In this document: in pieces, positions 34,728 to 45,859 of the stretch | How positions within the stretch are numbered: position 1 is the first letter of the stretch | Layout: each line of letters opens with the position of its first letter | DNA from: Pohlia nutans | Taxonomy: Eukaryota > Streptophyta > Bryopsida > Bryales > Mniaceae | DNA length: 64,000 nucleotides | Assembly: GCA_022496805.1 (NCBI GenBank) | Contig: CM040088.1 | Span: 22,661,001 to 22,725,000, forward strand | Direction: 5' to 3' | Made by a program: the position numbers and the translations under genes | The notes under the pieces: model-generated | Database searches by the model: none | What the model was told of the DNA's origin: nothing | What the model saw: only the letters and a program-made list of their open reading frames with translations

Positions 34728-35007
34728 CTGTAGAGTAGCTACAACAAACTCGCAAAATGGCGCGACAAAAATATTTTTCTCGCATGGTGTATTTCCTCAT
34801 TTTGTTGTCCTCTTTAGTACAACATTATCACTCTTTTGTTTTGTGTGTTGTTGTTGGAGAGAGACAAAATGTAGGGAAGTTTTTGTTATAGTTGCAAGTA
34901 GACGCAGAGATGGTGCTTCATTGTGCTATCTCACCTTAAACCACAGTGGGATCCCGAACTTAAACAACAAGGCTAGTAGACAAGCCTATCCACAAAACAA
35001 TTGCAAA

Positions 35008-35260
35008 CATAACATTTAGTAGCCTTCATTGGCTCTGCCTTGCTTTTGAGAAGAATATGCAATATATTCCTCATTATCACCCAAGGTCTATTAATAGCTA
35101 CCTATATTTATGCACATGTGGAGGTTTTGAGAAACTGGAAGGGAAGGTAAGAGTATAATTGTGGGTGAGGGAGGGATGTGACACATGCATGGTCTTTCTG
35201 ACACATACAAGGACACATACCCACATGTCCCTCACTTCTGTTTATGAGAGCAACATTATA
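35008..35260. repeat. Dispersed repeat fragment (TAACATTTAGTAGCC end)
   Basis: Inverted relative of 20,328-20,525. It starts TAACATTTAGTAGCCTTCA and runs into the Stowaway-like element at 35,268. The frame at 34,714-35,019 before it has no recognised domain. Confidence 0.5.
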
Positions 35261-35267
35261 AATAATA

Positions 35268-36096
35268 CTCCCTCCATTTCACAATAAGAGTCCACCTTTT
35301 TTGCTATGTTTTTTTTTCCTCTAACTTTTGTCCTATGTTTTATACTTCAAACGTGAGCATTGTTTACATCAAACATGGCGGACAATGAGAGTGGCACAAA
35401 AACTACATACTACTATTAAAGATAGCCAATTTTTGAGTATTAATTCCTAAAGGACCATAAGGCTGCCACGCGGCTTTTAGAACTAAAGAGTGAGGAAATT
35501 CGAGTTGTTGGGTTGTGAATTGTAGGGTGAGCAACAAAGAGACCCTATCTCTTTTTGAGAGCTGAATCCGTAAGTACTTCTTGATCGGAAATTCATGAAG
35601 TATGCGATTTTTGATGATTTCTTTGAACTGCAAGCATGCTATTTGGGCATAGCTTCAGACCTTCCTATCTTCCTCCTCATACCTCCAAATTACATGAATT
35701 TTTTTTCACATATTCAAAATGATGATCTCTACACATAGCAAAAATTTCAAAATTTTTGGAGTATTTTGAACAATCCGATTTCAACATATGTACAAAATAC
35801 CCTGAACGAGTTCTATCAATCTTCTCAACAGTGGCATGTTCTCAAAATTTGTGTGATTTTGTTGATCATTTTTTCATACAAAAGCTGCATAAGTCTTCTT
35901 TAATTTCAACGGTGCTGATCGTTTAAATTACCCCACACCAATGAGGAATTGAGCTTGTTACTAAAGCTAGTCAAGAAAACAAGAGCAAAGTTCAACACCC
36001 CACTCCTTTAGGGATTAAGATGCACTTTTTTTGGCAAAAGAAACGTAAAGTTTAACTTCCCTAAAAAGGTGGACTCTTATCATGAAATGAAGGGAG
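35268..36096. mobile_element. Stowaway-like MITE split by a nested TTAA element
   Basis: The left end CTCCCTCCATTTCACAATAA and the right end (inverse CTCCCTTCATTTCATGATAA) are Stowaway-like and flanked by TA (35,266-35,267 and 36,097-36,098). Without the nested element at 35,440-36,018 it would be about 250 bp, like the intact copies at 49,089 and 62,932. Confidence 0.85.
35440..36018. mobile_element. TTAA MITE nested in a Stowaway-like element
   Basis: Left end TTAATTCCTAAAGGACC, right end CTCCTTTAGGGATTAA. It interrupts the Stowaway-like element after its GAGTA word. The three related Stowaway copies continue there without the 579-bp insert, although the local target sequence differs somewhat between copies. 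Confidence 0.75.
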
Positions 36097-36099
36097 TAT

Positions 36100-36680
36100 A
36101 ATTTCATTTCAACTTGGGTTTTTGACTTGTTGAGAATGTGTTGTACATGGGCAACCAATAGAAATGCAGTACTTGCAAAAGCCGACCATCACAATATCCA
36201 TTGATACTCCCTCTGTCCCTCCCTCTAACACATTCTGTTTCCGACCCTTCCTACCTCTTTCCCCTCCCACATGCACAACATTCATCCACTGGTCACAACT
36301 GTTTGGATGGATGAAAAGGCAGAGCGGGTGATTGATGGCCCATTCACATACACCAATACTGCTGCATGCATGCATCAGGTAATTTTGAGGGAATCTATTG
36401 TCAACCAAGAAATATAAAATACACAATTAGAAATTACTCTAATGCATGACAAAAAGGAACGCAACGCAAAAAAGGAGCATGGCTATACTTGCAGCATCGT
36501 AATGCAGTTGCACAGTGCCAGAATAGTAGTTGCAGCAAGAAATGACAAGGCTTTGAATATGTTTCCCGATTTTACCTTCCTCCATTTTGGGAACGCAGAT
36601 GCAAGTGCGACAGGGGCTTGGTGTGAATGGGCCATGAATGAAGGCTACTAAGGTAACTATATTTAAAAGCAACCCTTTCC
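36100..36680. other. Intergenic sequence
   Basis: A lone word ACTCCCTCTGTCCC near 36,206 resembles a Stowaway end but has no partner. Short frames on both strands are unsupported. Confidence 0.4.
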
Positions 36681-37259
36681 TTAACCCCTAAGTGCCCAAG
36701 GGTTTTTTTGAAATGCTAAATGTGTCATAATGTCCATCTTACTCAAATTTTATGAGCTTCAATTTTTAAACATATGTAGAGCACAACAGTAAGACAACAT
36801 CCATAAGGTTAAATTTTGGGAAAATGCTATGAATTATTTTATAATCAATTTATAAGAATTCTCTTTGAAAATTCATAAAAAATACATGTTTGGTCATTTT
36901 GACTTGGAATCAAGTATGATAGGTCAAAAACATTGGTTTTATATGGTGGTTACCTTGTTCGTGTTAGAACTAATCTTATTTGGTAAAAAACTTAAAGATT
37001 CCATTCTGGGGAGATTTTCAAAATTGTGACGATTTGAGATGCTGTCACTTTGAGGGCTTTAGAGGAAATTCAGTAAAAAAATTTTCAGAATTTCTTTTTG
37101 AAAAAGTTGCTCAGTTTCAATATCCAGAAGGAGAAAAAAATGACGCTCAAAAATTGTTATTTTTGCAAAAGTTATCGTCGTTTAAAGTGGGCTGAACTTT
37201 TTTTAAACTCTGAAATTTTGGATCGACCATATATGGTCGATTAGGCAGTTAGGGGTTAA
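36681..37259. mobile_element. TTAA MITE (579 bp)
   Basis: Left end TTAACCCCTAAGTGCCCAAG, right end AGGCAGTTAGGGGTTAA. Near the right end, GACCATATATGGTC is a 14-bp palindrome. The short frame at 36,980-37,195 is part of the repeat. The 37,260-37,716 stretch after it holds no recognised gene. Confidence 0.78.
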
Positions 37260-37716
37260 AAGCGTCCCTAGCTCCTTAAGTAGATTTTGACACCCTACTA
37301 TTGATGAGAATGTGCACAACTGATTTGAGCGTCAGAGTTTAGGGTCGCTTTAGGGTCAGCCTACAGTCACCACTTTGGAAATTCATAACTTATTCAGACG
37401 ATGTCCAAATGATGCATGCTAAAGTGCATTGGAATCCTCTTGAACTTGCTATTAAGACCACTGAAAATATTTTCTGTTTTATATGTGTAAGTAGGCTCAG
37501 TTGGTAAGGTGGACGCTTTAAGGTATAAAGTAGAAGCACCATAAACTGTTAGGTACCAATTGTGGTCACCTATAAAAGCACTTGTTTCAACTTCAGGAGT
37601 TCCCAATCTAGTTATCACAAGCATTAATTATGAATACCAAGTTAGCAATCTGATTGGACTAGAAATGAAAGAGAGTCATTGGTACACCTACTAACATCAA
37701 TAGTGGTCTATGCATA

Positions 37717-38284
37717 TTAACCCCTAAACGTCCCAGTGTCCAGTTTCTGGACGACGAACAGATTCCAACTCACACTACACTCACATTACTTCATGGATGA
37801 AACTCATTCAATTTTTTAAAAATACTTTATGAAGTTGTTGTTCTATCTAATGGTTGGATTTGGTGTTACTAAGGTACATTTTTTTTTTAAATTACAAATG
37901 TGGAAGTATGTCAAGCAGTTGACCAAGCCAAAATTGCATTGACTTTAGTTCAAAAGTGGGCTTGCTAAAATGAGGTCATAAATTGAAGTAACACCATTTC
38001 AAGAGTATCTCATTCTGAATCCATTCCAACAAATTTTACTCAAAAAATATTAATATTTTGTTTGTAATCAAATTTAGAAGGAATTTTTAATTATAACTTT
38101 GAAATTTTATAATAAAATATCAGTGATGGCATTGGTGAATCTAACCGTACGGATGGAACCTAAAATTCAATATCTACAACTTTCATTTGTATAACAATTC
38201 CGAAATATTCTCCTAGATAGCACTTTATAATGTTTTTTCTCAAACTGTCAATTTTGGGGACACCCTGGGACGTTTAGGGGTTAA
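37717..38284. mobile_element. TTAA MITE, subgroup D, copy 1
   Basis: Left end TTAACCCCTAAACGTCCCAG, right end CTGGGACGTTTAGGGGTTAA: a perfect 20-bp inverted repeat including TTAA. GTCCAGTTTCTGGAC just inside the left end forms a small hairpin. The body matches 59,705-60,292 (inside the AMP deaminase gene) in direct orientation. Confidence 0.88.
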
Positions 38285-38994
38285 GTTTGAAAATTTATAA
38301 CAAAATCATACATTGTGAAAAAATTAATTAAAAATCGAGATTGGTTATTGGAGTTATCCGTAAAGTGAGCCTGTCTTTTATTGAGAAATGGGTGTATTGT
38401 TCACCAAAATTTTGAGAAACGCAAAGTCCAGTCCATTTATTCCGGGGCTAAAGACACAAGCTCAATCTGTTATTTATGGGCAGAGTCATTATGGGCATGT
38501 TATTATGGGCAAGCTCAATCTGTCATTATGGACATGTTAGCCGGCCCACTCCTGACCTCTTCACACGTAAATTCTATCTGTGAGTGAGTGAGCTGGCTGG
38601 GTCCTTTCTATTTGTGACTTCCTTTCTGGCTGGGTCCTTTCTTTGTTTTGATAACTCATATTTTATTTATTGTAAAAAGCCAAAATGTCAGGCAATCATG
38701 CTCATGCAGCTGAACATCCGAGGCGCGCAGGTAAAGGCAGGTGAGAAATTTTTTCTCACCATTTTCGATGCTTGGAAACTTTGTTGCCTGTGGTTTTTTT
38801 TAGGTTCCGACACCTCTCCCACATTTAGGAGTTGATCCTCTCTTTTGTCAAACCCAGGCCGTAAACCCTCTCTTCACTTGACTTTACGGATAACTCAATT
38901 AAACCCAAAGTTTTATGTGCTGCAATTTTTTATCATTGAAAATGAGCTCTCCATGTAGGTTGAAATGCTTAAACTGACGGCAACTGTACCCCTT
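38285..38994. other. Intergenic sequence before the Harbinger transposon
   Basis: No gene recognised; frames at 38,381-38,587 and 38,584-38,835 lack domains. CTGGCTGGGTCCTTTCT is repeated directly at about 38,593 and 38,627. Confidence 0.4.
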
Positions 38995-39819
38995 ACCTTA
39001 AGGCTGGTTCGCACTTGGCGTTATGTAATGGTCATGGATAATACGTAAAGGCGATGTCATAGAGTAACGTGAGTTGTATTCACACTGCAGAGGCCTGATG
39101 ATGTGGTTTCCATATTTTTCTGCTGGACGTACGTATTCTCCGTTCGCACATACTGCCTCCGGTACGTACCACCACTGCCAGGTGTCAGTTGACAACGATT
39201 CTTGTATTCTGCGGTCACACCGGTAACATCGTGCCTACATAGTGGCGTAGTTGTCGTTGTTTGCTTTCTCTTCAGCAGCCCTGTCTTTCTTTCAATCAGC
39301 AGCCTTGCTGGTTGTCTTCAATCACGCGCTGGTCATTGTTGTCAGTTCTTGCGCAAGGGGGGGGGGCTGTTGGTTGAGGTGTGTCCCTCTATATACTGAA
39401 GAGCGCAAGGGGGTCGTTCACTGTGGAACATGAAAAGCACGCATATCGTGCAGTAGTGCGCACTGCGCAGAGGTGGGAGTTCAAGAGTAGACAGAGTGCT
39501 CGTAGCGTGCACAAATCTGCGTATTGCGCAGTTCTGAAGGAGGGCCGCTGCGTGAATCTGTGCAATTGTTGCGCGTTTGATGCTGTGTCTGACTGGGTTT
39601 AGACGCGGACGATTACGGGTGTGCGGTTGTGAATTCGAGGCGTGGAAGTTTGTCATGGGGGCCCGGTGATGAGTTTGTGGCGACGCTTTTCGCAGCACTG
39701 TCGCTGTCTGGTTACAACGCTCCAAGCGCTGCTGCAAATTTACACGTACTTCTGCTCATCTGCTCTCAGGTTCGATCCCACAATTTTTTTTTTTTGCCAA
39801 AACATGCGTCCTGTTTGTT

Positions 39820-40735
39820 TAGGGTTTAGGGTGTGTGCTGAAGGCCCTATTTTGTTGCGATGTTGGCGATCCAGGGTGACGGTGGTTCTGAACGTAGTTT
39901 GGTTTCCGGTTACGTGGGCGTCAGTTGAATTACGTGGGTGCTCTGTGGTGTTTGTAGCATGATACCTTGAGAACTGCTAATCGCAATTGAATATGCGCAC
40001 AGTTTAGCGCTGACGGTGTAGGGTTTTAATTTTGTCGCCCAATGTGTTGTCGTCCTTGGAGTTTAAGCATTCCTTCATTGTGTTCATGGTATTGTTGATT
40101 AGGTTAGAATGCCCGTCATCTGTGATTCTTGCAGGGGTTGATGTAGGCAGTGGGTTCGGGGTGTGAATGGTGTCAACTCCGTTTTTTTGTTTAGGGGTTC
40201 ACATTATGTAGATCGTCCTTTCTTGCTGTGATTAAAGATTTCTGCAAGTTTAGGGTGCCCAGGAAATTGGTACATGTGTCACCACATGTTGCAGGCACAG
40301 TTCATACCTGCATTGCTAGGGTTTACGGTATTTTATTACAATCTACACAGGGTTTAGGGTTTAGTTATGGTTTAGGGTGTTTTTATTCAATCCACACATG
40401 GTTTGAGGGTTTCGTGACTCTGAATTGGTCTTGTACTGCGTAAAATATGAATGGCATCTACATTGCATGCTTTGTAGCATGTTATTCAGTCACACTTCAA
40501 ACAACAGTGCATTCTGTAAGTGTTCTTACAGTAGGCATGCTTAATTCTATATTTCCGGTTTAGGTTGATGTTCTGTAGCCTTTATTGATTACGTCTCACG
40601 GTTTTGCAGGTACTCAGTGGAGATTCAACTTCAGAAGGTGAGATACATTTCTAGTTTTTTGTCCTCCTCTTGCTGCACTGGGTTTTGGGAAGTCTGGTTG
40701 CATATGGACATGAACGTTTAGGGTTTAGGGGTAAT
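39820..40735 (+). promoter_or_regulatory. Cluster of telomere-like TTTAGGG motifs in the transposase leader
   Basis: GGTTTAGGG-type words occur near 39,821 (two in tandem), 40,350 (several) and 40,718 (two in tandem), with single copies between. TTTAGGG is the plant telomere unit; its complement (telo box AAACCCTA) is a known plant promoter motif. The cluster lies in the stretch before the transposase start, so a role in expression is possible. Confidence 0.5.
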
Positions 40736-40925
40736 GAAATCAAGGTACCTTGTGTAGAGATTAGGATTAAAGTGCCTGTAGCAAGTTCTGTAGATTCATG
40801 TGCTCTGCCTGTTTGACCTCGTTTCATGAAATAGGACTGAGGTTTAGACATACTATGGTTGAGGAAGTGTTATAGATACACATTGTATTCGAATCTGTTT
40901 TAGGGTTCATGAATGCCTTCGAATA

Positions 40926-42326
40926 TTGATATACTGCCTTGGACTGCTGTATAGGTTGTATAAGCCTCACTCCATGGATACGTTGATGCACCCGAGCTCC
41001 CTTTTCGCATTCACAGCATGGCTGCTGTTGCAATTGCTTCATGAGCCTCAACACGTGCAGCACTTGTCCATTGCTGCTGATTCAGACGAGGATGGTGAAG
41101 ACCCATTCCCAGTGCTCCTATGCAGTTTGATGGGGCCCATGCATGATACGAACGAACTCTTCAGCGTGGGCTTGAACAACTACAGGTTTTGCACTATGTT
41201 TCCACTGTTTGACGAAGATCTGGGGTACTGGGTTAGGCCACGTTCCACCACCTGGTTCTCTAGATTTTTATCGGAGCAATATGATGATTGTAGATGGGTT
41301 CAGATGTTCAGGATGTCCAAGAAAGCTGTGTTCGCATTAGCAGATTTGTTGAAGCCTCATGTGCAGCGCCATGACACAAGATACAGGGTTGTAATCCCTG
41401 TTCTCATAAGGGTAGCATGCACGTTATTCAAGTTAACTCATGGTGCTAGCCTCATCATCTGTAGTGAAATGTTTGCCATCGGGAAGAGTACGGTGTCAAT
41501 TATACTCCGTGAGGTGGTCTACGCTATCAATGATAGTATGCGCCATGAGATAGCGTGGTCATCGGGTGAGAGACTCCGAGAATGCCAAAATGATTTCAAA
41601 CGGTTGTGTGGCATGCCGGCTATTGTTGGGGCCATTGATGGCACCCATGTCGCCATCTCAAAACCGCAACATGGGCCGGCAGATTATTATTATTTCAAAT
41701 CTGGGGGGTACACGCTTAATTGTCAAGCTGTGGTGGATAGTAACAAAAGATTTTTGGACTTGTTTCTAGGCATGCCCGGTTCCACCAATGACTCCCGTAT
41801 GTTAAGACGGTCGTCATTGCATCACCTCGGAATGCCTAACAACGTCTTTGATAGACAAAATGCAGTGGATGGATTTTCTCCCTTTCTAATTGGAGACTCA
41901 GGGTATCCGTTGCTCCCATGGTTGATGGTACCGCATCGTGGGCCGGGACAGTTGAGTCTAGCGGAGCAACTGTTCAATAGGAGATTGAAGAGGGGTCGCT
42001 GTGTGGTAGAAAATGCTTTTGGAATTCTTAAGCAGACTTTTAGGGAGCTGCTTGTTAAGTCACAGTTGCACGTTACGTTCCTCCCGGATGTCATTATATG
42101 TTGCGCTATATTGCACAATGTCCTTCTTGGACAATCTCCGGAGCAGGTGGAACAACTGCTTGGGGTACTACGAACAGAGGGACTTGACGGGGAGGTCATT
42201 GACGAGGACGTTGGGCAAGCCGAAGGGGCAAACGGTAACGGAGATGACATTGTGTCTGCTCGGGGTCCTGTAGTGAGGAGCAATTTGGGGCTCTATCTCA
42301 GCATGCAACGACACCAACTTCAGTGA
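40926..42326 (+). CDS. Harbinger transposase (DDE superfamily endonuclease, HARBI1-like)
   Basis: A 466-residue open frame. The catalytic triad is visible: Asp238 in AIDGTHV, Asp324 in GDSGYP and Glu362 in VVENAFG. Other family marks are the helix-turn-helix-like region at about 180-200 and the PGSTNDSR segment near 284. The probable true start is Met17 (40,974) because the first residues look like leader sequence; a spliced 5' leader is likely. The protein cuts and joins the transposon ends in the nucleus together with its Myb-like partner encoded on the opposite strand. The frame is unbroken and of normal family length. The Gly/Asp/Glu-rich C-terminal tail is typical of variable ends. Confidence 0.93.
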   Translation: MIYCLGLLYRLYKPHSMDTLMHPSSLFAFTAWLLLQLLHEPQHVQHLSIAADSDEDGEDPFPVLLCSLMGPMHDTNELFSVGLNNYRFCTMFPLFDEDLGYWVRPRSTTWFSRFLSEQYDDCRWVQMFRMSKKAVFALADLLKPHVQRHDTRYRVVIPVLIRVACTLFKLTHGASLIICSEMFAIGKSTVSIILREVVYAINDSMRHEIAWSSGERLRECQNDFKRLCGMPAIVGAIDGTHVAISKPQHGPADYYYFKSGGYTLNCQAVVDSNKRFLDLFLGMPGSTNDSRMLRRSSLHHLGMPNNVFDRQNAVDGFSPFLIGDSGYPLLPWLMVPHRGPGQLSLAEQLFNRRLKRGRCVVENAFGILKQTFRELLVKSQLHVTFLPDVIICCAILHNVLLGQSPEQVEQLLGVLRTEGLDGEVIDEDVGQAEGANGNGDDIVSARGPVVRSNLGLYLSMQRHQLQ

Positions 42327-42990
42327 CACATTCATGTAAGTACTTGTTTCACATGTACCTTTCATTCATTGCATTCTATTTCCAATGTTTTCATAAAAAT
42401 ATCAAATGACTTTGTTAATTTCATATCCTTACGAAATAATACTGTTGCATGGACAAAATTTCATATATAAGCACCACTATGGAGAATGGATTTTAATATT
42501 TCATTTTGCATCACAATACAAGAGTTCCATAGAATGAAATCCACATTCTCAGAATTTTATGTTTCCCTATAGGTGCACGACAATCCTTCTGCCTTGTGGA
42601 GCATGCACTACATCTATCATGAAGGTCCTACTGCAGTTCGTAGTGCAGCTGTAGATTTCACAGTGAAGGTCCAGTGCTAGTAGGCGGGTAGGCTGTTGGT
42701 GCTGCAACTTCCTCTGGAGTTACACTTGGAACTTCGGCAGTGACGGTGCAGTCTCCAATAGCGGAGTCGTTCTGTAGAATGGGGCTGCTGGGGTTTCCAG
42801 TACCTCCGCTTGTAGTGTCGTTGTGGTGACAGGCAAGTCCCTGCGGGCTTGTGCTGGTTCTTGCTGGGCCGGTGGGAAGTGTTGTAGGCCCGCTGCCTTG
42901 AGCTTGATGGCCACTGTGATTTCCAAGAAAGTTGTTGGCATGTCCTGTAGCATTGAGTGCTGGGTTGAGTGCACTTCCTGTGTGGGTTGG

Positions 42991-44477
42991 CTATACATAA
43001 GGGCCGGCAGCATAGAATGCATCACCTACTGTACTATGATCCCGAGATGTTGAATGTGGCACTGTTGGGAACACAAATTCCCTGTTCATGGATAATGAAT
43101 GGCTCAAGACAGTGGAAAGCTGGGACAAGCATGATACCATCTCCCCTTGCTTGAGAATGCTCAATCGCGCGTTGTCATTCGCAATGGTCGCATTTTCGTA
43201 CAATCTTCGATCCTTCTCCCGCTGGTATGCCATTTGTTCGCTAAATAGTTTCAATTGAACTTCAATCTTTGAACGCTCGAGTTCCCTAGAAGCATCAGCG
43301 ATGTCTTGCATTTGTTGGGCCATCACTGCGCCAGTGGCCTTGGTTGCCTCCGTAATTACTGCATGCCCGGACACCGATTTCCGTTTGACTGCTGTGTTTC
43401 CTGGGCGATGTTGAACTGCAAAAGAAGAAGTTTCAGAAGAACTAATAAATTGTGGTGTTATACCTGGTGGGAGGCCAGTGTAGGGCCTCGAGATTGGAGT
43501 TCCAGCAGGTTCGCTCGGTCCAGCATTGCGCGACGGCGTGGAGGATGGCACACGGGGAGAGCGTGGTGGCGTACTCTCCTCGGTACATTGTAAATGGTCG
43601 GGAGGTGGGAAGTCCATCGGGTCTTCAGTATTAGGTTCACTCTCACCATCATACTCAACTTGGGATTGCGATAATGGCGGTCGATAGTTTCCGTCAGTCG
43701 GAGCTAACGTGTCCCGAACATGAGGTGGTTGAATCATCGGCCGATTCCCGTACCACTCGTGTATTGCCTCGTACACGTCCTGTGCAAAAACTCGTGGGAG
43801 GCCCTCGGCCTTCCTCTCAGCGGCACTCAAGTCCCAATAATCAGGTAAATTTCGACTCGTTCTGCTCAAGTAGTCGGCGATGCGTTTGTAGTCGGGCACA
43901 ATCTGGTTCCACTTCGTTTTGCAAGCCGGGCCGTCACGCAGAATCGGCGAAAACCCTGCACTGTTCACAATGTGAGAGACACGAATCCATTTGCTATTGT
44001 TTGGCGTCATAAGGTCTCTCCCATCGACAGTGTCGAGCTCTTGCAGGTACATCTCCCTCTTTGCGGCAATGAGTGCAGCAATTTCTTGAGGCGACCAGTT
44101 GGGACCACGGTCCTTTCTGGCCCGCTTCGCTGGACTCGGAGCTCGCGCAAGGGGGCCGATAGGTGGAGGTCCACGGGGCAAAGCAGACAAACCCGTTGCA
44201 CGAACAGTTGGCCTCACTTGTGGAAAAAGAGGCAGCATGATGGAACCTATTAGAATTTGCCATTGTTAGAATGATAATCTATTATTGAAGAAATACTCAT
44301 TGAAGCATCGGAGAGTTGTTTTGTGCTGTGCAGGTCCCTTTTTCTAGAAACACAAAAATTTGAATAACAATGTCATGACAATGAGAAATAAGTTTACTAA
44401 AACAACTTACCCTCAACTGGAAGGGCCGTGGGACGAATGGGGCCGCCGTACAATTGCGAGTCTAGACGATTCTCCAT
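42991..44477 (-). CDS. Myb/SANT-like (trihelix-type) Harbinger partner protein
   Basis: Two exons on the minus strand: 44,477-44,411 (starting MENRLDSQ) and 44,246-42,991, joined by a GT-AG intron, giving 440 residues. A Pro-rich N-terminus precedes a Myb/SANT-like domain at about residues 70-150 (NWSPQEIAAL, then KWIRVS, KTKWNQI and DYWDL). The C-terminal half has a Gln/Glu-rich helical stretch that may form a coiled coil. In Harbinger elements such a protein binds the transposon ends and brings the transposase to the nucleus and DNA. It converges on the transposase gene, the usual arrangement. A second minus-strand frame (43,025-42,720) overlaps its end and stays open for about 100 codons; an alternative splice or old frameshift could link them. 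Confidence 0.85.
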
Positions 44478-45856
44478 CGCACAGATAAGTTCCCTACACA
44501 TAAACCACACACATTGAAGCCACTGGTCAGTATTAACTGAATTAAAAGTATACAATCACTATGCATGCAATGAAATGTACCCTGTCCACTTCAATGTACA
44601 CATTTAGGGCTACGTATGTCTAATACACCCCATGCTGTGGGAAACTTGTACACTGTAACTATGCCGCCCTGACCATTGGTTCGAAAACAGAGAACGAACC
44701 TTAACTTCCCGATCAGTCATGGCAAGCATTACATGAATACAAAATTTTCCTTTTTCAAACAAGATTATCGTGTCATGTTACAGAAAAAATGTGCAGGGTT
44801 TTAGGAATGTCCTTGATTGGCTTTGTTAGTAATATTATAAGAGAACAGTGGTGAATACAGTTGATAAGAAAATGACAGTCATAGTGTAGGAACAGTTAAC
44901 TAAACGGAAATTAGCACTTCCTCTGTTTATGCACATCTGTGGGTTTAAACGTTCCAATAAGTTCATATAGTTGACACCAGAATGACACATTCGCTAAAAA
45001 ACAGTCATGAATCATGAAATCAGAACAACTGAACTCCCCTAGACATTTCGGTCCTCCTCACTAACGAGGTCATAGTCATCACAGTTCAAATGAAAAATGC
45101 AGGGGTTTAGAATCGTACTGAGGTGCTGAATTATATCTGCGGAAAACAGTAAAACAAGCAAGACTTCGTAAATTATGAGCAGCAGCCCATGACAGTGCAG
45201 TAACCCAAAATATTCATGAATCATAAATCATGCAGAACAGGGGGTTCATGAAAAAAACCAAATATACCTACGAACCAATACGGAATCCACACAAACAAAG
45301 TCATCGATCATGAATCAGACTGAACACAGCAAAACTAGATGCTCATCGATCACTTCTCGTATGTGCAGGAATGTACCTGCTGCAGGGTTTAGGCGATGCT
45401 GCAAGGCAACGGAGCGCGCACTTGTGAGGTACGTTGCCTAAACCGACGCCTTTGTATTGTTCAATCGCTGCGTTGAAACCGGCTATTGTGCTCGGAGGGC
45501 CGCTGTATGTGCATTCAAAACCGCACGGAATTGCTCGGAAGTAGCAGAATATCCAGGGTTTTATCTACCGCGGTCTTTCATAATGTGCCACGAAGGGCCG
45601 CATTACGTAGCACCGCAAGAATGTGTCTGGAATCTACAAAACTTGAAGAAACGCAATTACATAAAAGCTCCATGTAGTGGCAGAAATTTCTCAAAGTTAA
45701 CTGCCGCTTTTTCGCTAGAGCCGGTCTTATCTGCATGCCACATCCTCCGCCACGTAGGCTCGGCGTTTCCTAACTACCCCTTGTGTGAACACAACACGAG
45801 ATAATGGCGTAAGAACGGCACTCCTATCCCTGCCTAACGCCAGGTGCGAACATACC
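44478..45856. other. Right non-coding part of the Harbinger transposon
   Basis: Contains no recognised domain. The frame at 45,457-45,804 reaches close to the right end and is not supported. This region probably holds the promoter of the minus-strand gene and subterminal binding sites. Confidence 0.5.
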
Positions 45857-45859
45857 TTA

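Larger units (their letters stand above)
39001..45856. mobile_element. Complete PIF/Harbinger transposon (~6.9 kb)
   Basis: The left end GGCTGGTTCGCACTTGGCGT matches the inverse of the right end, GGTATGTTCGCACCTGGCGT. TTA flanks both sides (38,998-39,000 and 45,857-45,859; the shared word is ACCTTA), allowing one extra A at the left tip. Inside are an intact DDE transposase and a Myb/SANT-like protein, the two proteins autonomous Harbinger elements need. Both frames are open and splice cleanly, so recent or present activity is possible. GC content is higher than in flanking DNA. Confidence 0.88.

Noticed and set aside
36206..36220. Possible Stowaway end
   Set aside because: No inverted partner or TA-bounded second end was found.
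41822..42283. 153-codon minus-strand frame
   Set aside because: It is antisense to the transposase, whose frame has the full DDE motif set.
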